DNA from: Microglena sp. YARC
Taxonomy: Eukaryota > Chlorophyta > Chlorophyceae > Chlamydomonadales > Chlamydomonadaceae
Assembly (NCBI GenBank): GCA_022414725.1
Contig: CM039464.1
Location: 20,187,613 to 20,251,612 of the forward strand
Reading direction: 5' to 3'
Length of the DNA: 64,000 nt
Shown: positions 57,757 through 64,000 of the stretch, piece by piece
Numbering within the stretch: the first letter of the stretch is position 1
Layout of the letters: each line of letters opens with the position of its first letter
Translations under genes and position numbers: made by a program
The notes under the pieces: model-generated
What the model saw: only the letters and a program-made list of their open reading frames with translations
What the model was told of the DNA's origin: nothing
The model's database searches: none

Positions 57757-58975
57757 GAGTGTGTTTTCACGCACACTGTAACTGGGGTGTGCGTGTTAAC
57801 ACACATGTTCTCACATTTTGACTGACAAGTGTGTGTTTTCCCTGGATTTCGCAGGCTTTCACGCACACTGTAACCGGGGTGTGCATGTTTACACACATGT
57901 TCTCACATTTTGACTGAGCAGTGCGTGTTTTCCCTGGGATTCACAGGTTTTCATGCACACTGTAACTGGGGTGTGCATGTTAACACACAGGATCTCACAT
58001 TTTGACTGAGACGTGCATGTTTCCCCTGGGTTTCACAGGTTTTCACACACACTGTAACTGGGGTGTGCATGTTAACACACAGGATCTCACATTTTGACTG
58101 AGACGTGCATGTTTCCCCTGGGTTTCACAGGTTTTCACACACACTGTAACTGGGGTGTGCATGTTAACACACAGGATCTCACATTTTGACTGAGACGTGC
58201 ATGTTTCCCCTGGGTTTCACAGGTTTTCACACACACTGTAACTGGGGTGTGCATGTTAACACACAGGATCTCACATTTTGACTGAGACGTGCATGTTTCC
58301 CCTGGGTTTCACAGGTTTTCACACACACTGTAACTGGGGTGTGCATGTTAACACACAGGATCTCACATTTTGACTGAGACGTGCATGTTTCCCCTGGGTT
58401 TCACAGGTTTTCACACACACTGTAACTGGGGTGTGCATGTTAACACACAGGATCTCACATTTTGACTGAGACGTGCATGTTTCCCCTGGGTCTCACAGGT
58501 TTTCACACACACTGTAACTGGGGTGTGCATGTTAACACACAGGATCTCACATTTTGACTGAGACGTGCATGTTTCCCCTGGGTTTCACAGGTTTTCACAC
58601 ACACTGTAACTGGGGTGTGCATGTTAACACACAGGATCTCACATTTTGACTGAGACGTGCATGTTTCCCCTGGGTTTCACAGGTTTTCACACACACTGTA
58701 ACTGGGGTGTGCATGTTAACACACAGGATCTCACATCTTGACTGAGACGTGTATGTTTCCCCTGGGTTTCACAGGTTTTCACACACACTGTAACTGGGGT
58801 GTGCATGTTAACACACAGGATCTCACATTTTGACTGAGACGTGCATGTTTCCCCTGGGTTTCACAGGTTTTCACACACACTGTAACTGGGGTGTGCATGT
58901 TAACACACAGGATCTCACATTTTGACCAAGACGTGTGAGTTTTCCCTGGGTTTCACAGGTTTTCATGCACATTTT
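57757..58975. repeat. 92-bp minisatellite
   Basis: About 13 units of GTAACTGGGGTGTGCATGTT, AACACACAGGATCTCACATT, TTGACTGAGACGTGCATGTT, TCCCCTGGGTTTCACAGG, TTTTCACACACACT. The inner units are nearly identical and the first two and the last are diverged, the normal pattern for a homogenised array. Each unit holds TGGGTTTCACAG, an acceptor-like string. Confidence 0.93.
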
Positions 58976-58984
58976 GACAGGGAC

Positions 58985-59050
58985 ATCAATAGTACGTCTT
59001 ATTAGGAGGCGTGTGGTTGAGGGGGGGCAAGCCTGTTTGCTTGCACTGGG
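58985..59050 (+). repeat. dispersed repeat C, copy 2
   Basis: ATAGTACGTCTTATTAGGAG, GTTGAGGGGGGGCAAGCC, TGTTTGCTTGCACTGGGGCC: matches 45340-45400 in inverse orientation. 59050-59450 is intergenic with no gene seen. Confidence 0.6.
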
Positions 59051-59450
59051 GCCAAGCACCACGTGTGGTACACAACATCTTAGAGAGCTTGGAAAACTCT
59101 GGTCACAAGCTGCGGCCTTTGGGACTCGCGACAGCTTGATCAATCAAATAAATTATTAACCTCCCCATCCTTGGAAGCTCCAGAGGCTAGGACAGCCCTG
59201 CCATTTGGTTTATATGGGTTGCTAACATAGATAAGAGAAGAGGAAAGACTGACACACAGAAGGAATCAAAGAAGGTACCGGTAAGGAGCAGTGATTCTTT
59301 TAGGCACGATTAATCGTTTTTGCGCGATTTTAATGTTATTTGAGAATTGGTCCATCGTTTTCTCAGGTCTGGTTAATGTTTTCGTACCGCATTCTGGAAC
59401 TAAAAAAAATAACTGGTAAGGAAGAATGAACGAGAGACACGAATATCAGT

Positions 59451-59646
59451 GTTTTTCTTTTCAGCTACGAGCAGCAGCTTCTAGGCAGCTCCCCTGACTG
59501 GCTATTCGGCAGAACCTGGCGCAACCTCGAGCACCTTGAAGCTGGCATAATTAGCTGTACAGAACTGCTGAAATAGTTTGCAGCAGCCCAGTGGCCGGCT
59601 CAGGGAGCTGCCAAGAAGCTGCTGTGAAAAGCCGAAAAGAAAAACC
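59451..59646. mobile_element. palindromic MITE, diverged copy 3
   Basis: Left GTTTTTCTTTTCAGCTACGA, GCAGCAGCTTCTAGGCAGCT; right GGGAGCTGCCAAGAAGCTGC, GAAAAGCCGAAAAGAAAAAC. About 50 bp of imperfect terminal inverted repeat, longer than the 27 bp conserved at 47235. The middle is unrelated to the other copies except CAGCCCAGTGGC. Confidence 0.7.
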
Positions 59647-59742
59647 CTGGTGAAGATGTCTGTGTAAGTCATCTCAATGACAGACGCTTGATTGAAGCAC
59701 AGAATCAGGGCCCCCGTCGTTAAAAATATTGTTTGGAGGTGC

Positions 59743-59832
59743 AGTTCATCAATGCCTTTTCTGTTTAGCCCTTCTTGTCACGGTTGGGCAAGTCCCTACA
59801 GCCTATTTGGCCTACCCCTGGACTGTAACATA
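59743..59832 (-). repeat. dispersed repeat E, full copy
   Basis: TTCATCAATGCCTTTTCTGT, TTAGCCCTTCTTGTCACGG, TTGGGCAAGTCCCTACAGCC, TATTTGGCCTACCCCTGGAC. 59832-60180 is intergenic with a GCGACT/GCGCTTTGCGC block like that at 35765, no gene seen. Confidence 0.65.
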
Positions 59833-60181
59833 CATACAGACGATTGAATGAATGAAGCAGCGGGGAGCTAGGGCTATGTCTTGATCAGAGGGAGCTTGTA
59901 ATTCAGATTTTTGTGTACGGCGTGTCGCAAATTCAGCAACTTGGTGCGACTGAAGAGCGACATACTGTTCCCTAAACCCCCCAGGGCTCTGCGCTTTGCG
60001 CTATACCGTGCTACGCCACAATCCTGAAATCAGGCTTGCGTCACAACTTTTGCTACAAAACTGACCTACTGAAAACAGGAACAATAGCAATGTACTTGCA
60101 TTTACGGAAAGTGCACCTGCATCTTGTGAGACTGTTGAGCTAGAGGGTAAGTCATATGCGTCATACATGGTGGCAGGGAGC

Positions 60182-60720
60182 AACAACTTGCATCCAGACA
60201 GACTGTACTTGCATCTAGGCAGACTTTACTCGAATCTCCGGGGACCGTGCTTGCATCTAGGCAGACTGTACTTCCATCTAGGCAGACTGTACTCGAATCT
60301 CTGGGGACCGTACTTGCATCTAGGCAGACTGTACTTCCATCTAGGCAGACTGTACTCGAATCTCTGGGGACCGTACTTGCATCTAGGCAAACTGTACTTC
60401 CATCTAGGCAGACTGTATTCGAATCTCTGGGGACCGTACTTGCATCTAGGCAGACTGTACTTCCATCTAGGCAGACTGTATTCGAATCTCTGGGGACCGT
60501 ACTTGCATCTAGGCAGACTGTACTTCCATCTAGGCAGACTGTACCTGCAACTATACAGATTGTACTTGCATCTAGGCAGACTGTACCTGCAACTATACAG
60601 ATTGTACTTGCATCTAGGCAGACTTTACCTGCAACTATACAGATTTTACTTGCATATAGGCAGACTGTACCTGCAACTATACAGATTGTACTTGCATCTC
60701 TTGATATTGTAAATGCATCT
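60182..60720. repeat. 21-bp minisatellite with 63-bp higher-order unit
   Basis: CTTGCATCTAGGCAGACTGTA-type 21-bp units in 63-bp triplets (TTGCATCTAGGCAGACTGTA, TTCCATCTAGGCAGACTGTA, TCGAATCTCTGGGGACCGTA), later alternating with CTGCAACTATACAGATTGTA. Multiples of three keep two plus-strand frames open (YLHLGRL and ASRQTVL heptapeptides). Confidence 0.92.
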
Positions 60721-60759
60721 AGAGAGGATGTATTTGCATCTGTTGAGACTGTATTTGCA

Positions 60760-61075
60760 TCTGGAGAGACTGTACCTGCAACCAGACAGACTGTTCTTGC
60801 ATCTAGGAGGTCCTCAGTTCATGTGGAGAGACTGTACCTGCAACCAGACAGCCTGTACTTGCATCTAGGAGGTCCTCAGTTCATGTGGAGAGACTGTACC
60901 TGCAACCAGACAGCCTGTACTTGCATCTAGGAGGTCCTCAGTTCATGTGGAGAGACTGTACCTGCAACCAGACAGCCTGTACTTGCATCTAGGAGGTCCT
61001 CAGTTCATGTGGAGAGACTGTCCCTGCAACCAGACAGCCTGTACTTGCATCTAGGAGGTCCTCAGTGCATGTCGA
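60760..61075. repeat. 62-bp array related to the downstream minus-strand exon
   Basis: Five units, spacing 62 bp, of CTGTACCTGCAACCAGACAG, CCTGTACTTGCATCTAGGAG and GTCCTCAGTTCATGTGGAGA. The core CTTGCATCTAGGAGGTCCTC resembles CTTGCATCCAGGAGGACACT inside the minus-strand exon at 61432-61453, suggesting the array was seeded from coding sequence. Confidence 0.88.
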
Positions 61076-61591
61076 GAGGTAGCTCAGGGGATTGCACTGA
61101 CACCGGGTCCAGAGGGGACATTATCAAGGGCTGTATCATAGACTCAAGGGAGCTGCCACTGTACTGCCTATCAAGGCCAAGGGCTGCACACCCATGTTGG
61201 GGGCTTGTCACGTTCGTACACTCGTCTTCAAGGGAGCTGCCACTGTACTGCCTATCAAGGCCACTATGCGCTGCACACCTGGGGTTCGCCACATCCGTGG
61301 ACCTACGCCCCCTGGATGTGGCGGTGGTGGAGCCATTGGGAGGGGATCTAGCTGGTGAGTAGTCCATCTGGTACAGGGTTGAAGGGGGGGGGAGCGATGG
61401 CGGTGGTGTGGTCACTCCCTGGTGGGAAGAGCTTGCATCCAGGAGGACACTAGTGAGGGTGCAGTTGGGCGACGAGAGGATGGAGTAGTTGGGGGTGCAC
61501 TCGGGGAAGGTTTGTCTACGAAGCTGATGCTGCTGGCAGTGGTTGGAGGCAGGCTTGACGGGGGCAGGGGGGATCTTGCGCTCATTAGCAT
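61062..61591 (-). CDS. probable terminal exon of an unknown minus-strand gene
   Basis: On the minus strand, acceptor TTTATTTACATGCAG is followed by about 176 codons to TGA, entering one base into a codon. The peptide starts NERKIPPAPVKPASNHCQQH, is Pro/Ser-rich, and contains two copies of GLDRQYSGSSLE about 30 residues apart (an 80-bp duplication, 61148 and 61228 on plus). It ends MSPLDPVSVQSPELPLDMH. The duplicate and the codon-like composition favour real coding, but the upstream exons are not visible. The region upstream of it (higher coordinates) has repeated copies of the same acceptor. Confidence 0.45.
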
Positions 61592-61598
61592 CTGCATG

Positions 61599-61599
<1 letters not shown>

Positions 61600-61633
<34 letters not shown>

Positions 61634-62230
61634 ATACACAAATAAATGCTGCCCTCATTAAACTCAGCAAGGAATGAAAAAAAGAAAAAAAAAAAAATAT
61701 AAATACTTGTTGCCCTCATTAACCTAAGCATGGAATGAAAAAAATAAAATAAATCCACACAAATAAATCGAATACTTGTTGCCCTCATTAACCTCTGCAT
61801 GGAAATAAATAAATACAATACAATACATAAATAAACGCAATTTAATAAATGTTGCCCTCATTAACCTCTGCATGTAAATAAATAAAATAAAGAAAGAAAT
61901 CCGTACAAATTAAAAAAAATATATACATGTTGCCCTCATTAACCTCTGCATGGAATGAAATAAATAAATAAAATAATTCCGTGCAAAGTAATATAAATAA
62001 ATACATGTTGCCCTCATTAACCTCTGCATGGAATGAAATAAATGGAATAATTAAATAAAATAAATACGTGCAAAATAATATAAATAAATACAGGTTGCCC
62101 TCATTAACCTCTGCATGGAATGAAATGTATGAAATAAATAAATACGTAAACAACAGTATAAACAAATACATGCTGCCCTCATTAACCTCTGCATGGAATG
62201 GAAAACAAAAACGTACAAATAAAATGAATA
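61600..62230. repeat. repeats of a minus-strand 3' splice site and exon start
   Basis: Eight or so units of 75-95 bp: TGTTGCCCTCATTAACCTCT, GCATGGAATGAAATAAATAA and AAATAAAT tracts. Read on the minus strand each is a T-rich tract, CATGCAG, then AGGTTAATGAGGGCAACATG. This matches the real exon start at 61591 (CATGCAG then ATGCTAATGAGCGCAAGATC). These are decoy acceptors upstream of the exon. Confidence 0.88.
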
Positions 62231-62234
62231 CATG

Positions 62235-64000
62235 TGTAGTATAGTACATTAGTCTAGCATATAAGTACAGCGTAGTATAGTACATTAGTCTAGTATATAA
62301 GTACAGTGTAGTATAGTACATTAGTCTAGTATATAAGTACAGTGTAGTACAGTACATTAGTCTAGTATATAAGTACAGTGTAGTATAGTACATTAGTCTA
62401 GTATATAAGTACAGTGTAGTACAGTACATTAGTCTAGTATATAAGTACAGTGTAGTATAGTACATTAGTCTAGTATATAAGTACAGTGTAGTATAGTACA
62501 TTAGTCTAGTATATAAGTACAGTGTAGTATAGTACATTAGTCTAGTATATAAGTACAGTGTAGTATAGTACATCAGTCTAGTATATAAGTACAGTGTAGT
62601 ATAGTACATCAGTCTAGTATATAAGTACAGTGTAGTATAGTACATTAGTCTAGTATAGTATAGTACAGTGTAGTATAGTACATTAGTCTAGTATATAAGT
62701 ACAGTGTAGTATAGTACATTAGTCTAGTATATAAGTACAGTGTAGTATAGTACATTAGTCTAGTATAATAAGTACAGTGTAGTATAGTACATTAGTCTAG
62801 TATATAAGTACAGTGTAGTATAGTACATTAGTCTAGTATATAAGTACAGTGTAGTATAGTACATTAGTCTAGTATATAAGTACAGTGTAGTATAGTACAT
62901 TAGTCTAGTATATATAAGTACAGTGTAGTATAGTACATTAGTCTAGTATATAAGTACAGTGTAGTATAGTACATTAGTCTAGTATATAAGTACAGTGTAG
63001 TATAGTACATTAGTCTAGTATATATATAAGTACAGTGTAGTATAGTACATTAGTCTAGTATATAAGTACAGTGTAGTATAGTACATTAGTCTAGTATATA
63101 AGTACAGTGTAGTATAGTACATTAGTCTAGTATATAAGTACAGTGTAGTATAGTACATTAGTCTAGTATATAAGTACAGTGTAGTATAGTACATTAGTCT
63201 AGTATATAAGTACAGTGTAGTATAGTACATAGTCTAGTAATATAAGTACAGTGTAGTATAGTACATTAGTCTAGTATATAAGTACAGTGTAGTATAGTAC
63301 ATTAGTCTAGTATATAAGTACAGTGTAGTATAGTACATTAGTCTAGTATATAAGTACAGTGTAGTATAGTAACATTAGTCTAGTATATAAGTACAGTGTA
63401 GTATAGTACATTAGTCTAGTATATAAGTACAGTGTAGTATAGTACATTAGTCTAGTATATAAGTACAGTGTAGTATAGTACATTAGTCTAGTATATAAGT
63501 ACAGTGTAGTATAGTACATTAGTCTAGTATATAAGTACAGTGTAGTATAGTACATTAGTCTAGTATATAAGTACAGTGTAGTATAGTACATTAGTCTAAG
63601 TATATAAGTACAGGTAAGTAGTATAGTACATTAGTCTAGTATATAAGTACAGTGTAGTATAGTACATTAGTCTAGTATATAAGTACAGTGTAGTATAGTA
63701 CATTAGTCTAGTATATAAGTACAGTTGTAGTATAGTACATTAGTCTAGTATATATAAGTACAGTGTAGTAAGTAGTACATTAGTCTAGTACATATAAGTA
63801 CAGTGTAGTATAGTTTACATTAGTCTAGTATATAAGTACAGTGTAGTATAGTACATTAGTCTAGTATATATAAGTACAGTGTAGTACAGTACATTAGTCT
63901 AGTATATAAGTACAGTGTAGTATAGTACATTAGTCTAGTATATAAGTACAGTGTAGTATAGTACATTAGTCAGTATATAAGTACAGTGTAGTATAGTACA
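62235..64000. repeat. 36-bp array running off the window
   Basis: About 48 units of GTAGTATAGTACATTAGTCT plus AGTATATAAGTACAGT, nearly identical, with rare indels. 36 is a multiple of three, so the minus strand shows a long LYLYTRLMYYTT repeat frame. It lacks any non-repeat coding context. The array continues beyond 64000. Confidence 0.95.

Noticed and set aside
60167..60930. 181- and 227-codon overlapping open frames
   Set aside because: Both come from the same 21-bp minisatellite in two frames. There is no splice or start evidence, and the sequence is better explained as an array seeded from the minus-strand exon.
62235..64000. 267-codon open frame LYLYTRLMYYTT repeated
   Set aside because: Pure product of a 36-bp repeat (a multiple of three). 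The non-repeat part is itself another tandem array.

Overview
The window looks like nuclear DNA of a repeat-rich eukaryote. Coding sequence is cut into small exons with GT-AG introns. There are tRNA-derived SINEs, hAT-like MITEs and minisatellites, and no bacterial operon structure. Degenerate CCCTAAA motifs, the plant/algal telomere type, together with a TRP-like cation channel (a family known in green algae but absent from land plants) make a microalga my best guess. That is inference; no rRNA or plastid marker is present to settle it.

Layout. (1) 1-25545 is one array of a 17-bp satellite. It is clean at both ends, badly indel-ridden at about 4.3-15 kb, and interrupted by one 102-bp unique island. 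(2) 25732-47043, plus strand, is the 3' two thirds or so of a multi-exon membrane protein gene. I could chain fifteen exon positions with consistent splice phases, adding up to roughly 627 codons. They encode transmembrane helices, a TRP/polycystin-type S5-pore-S6 core ending LLNLLIAIITRRY, further hydrophobic segments, a basic/Ser-rich linker and an acidic coiled-coil tail. The 5' exons lie outside the window, so the right end of the 17-bp satellite, at least, is probably intronic. (3) 46894-52923 is a tandem duplication of about 2.96 kb, covering the end of the channel gene and the intergenic DNA. The two copies are bridged by a 35-bp ladder. (4) 52973-53425, plus strand, is the first coding exon of a second gene, with an N-terminal myristoylation-type motif and a PP1-docking SILK motif. 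(5) 53.4-60.2 kb is mostly dispersed repeats: a SINE, two hAT-like MITEs with perfect 8-bp target duplications, a palindromic MITE and a 92-bp array. (6) 60.2-62.2 kb holds a likely minus-strand terminal exon with arrays on both sides. (7) 62.2-64.0 kb is a 36-bp array running off the end.

The most unusual feature is how the introns are built. In at least nine places, the tandem array in an intron consists of copies of the adjoining exon-intron boundary: the last bases of the exon plus the 5' splice site, or the 3' splice site plus the first bases of the exon. The introns therefore carry ladders of decoy or alternative splice sites, some of which keep the reading frame. One exon has a phase-compatible near-duplicate that looks mutually exclusive with it. 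Much of the indel noise, and possibly the 3-kb duplication, may be long-read assembly artefact and should be separated from biology first.
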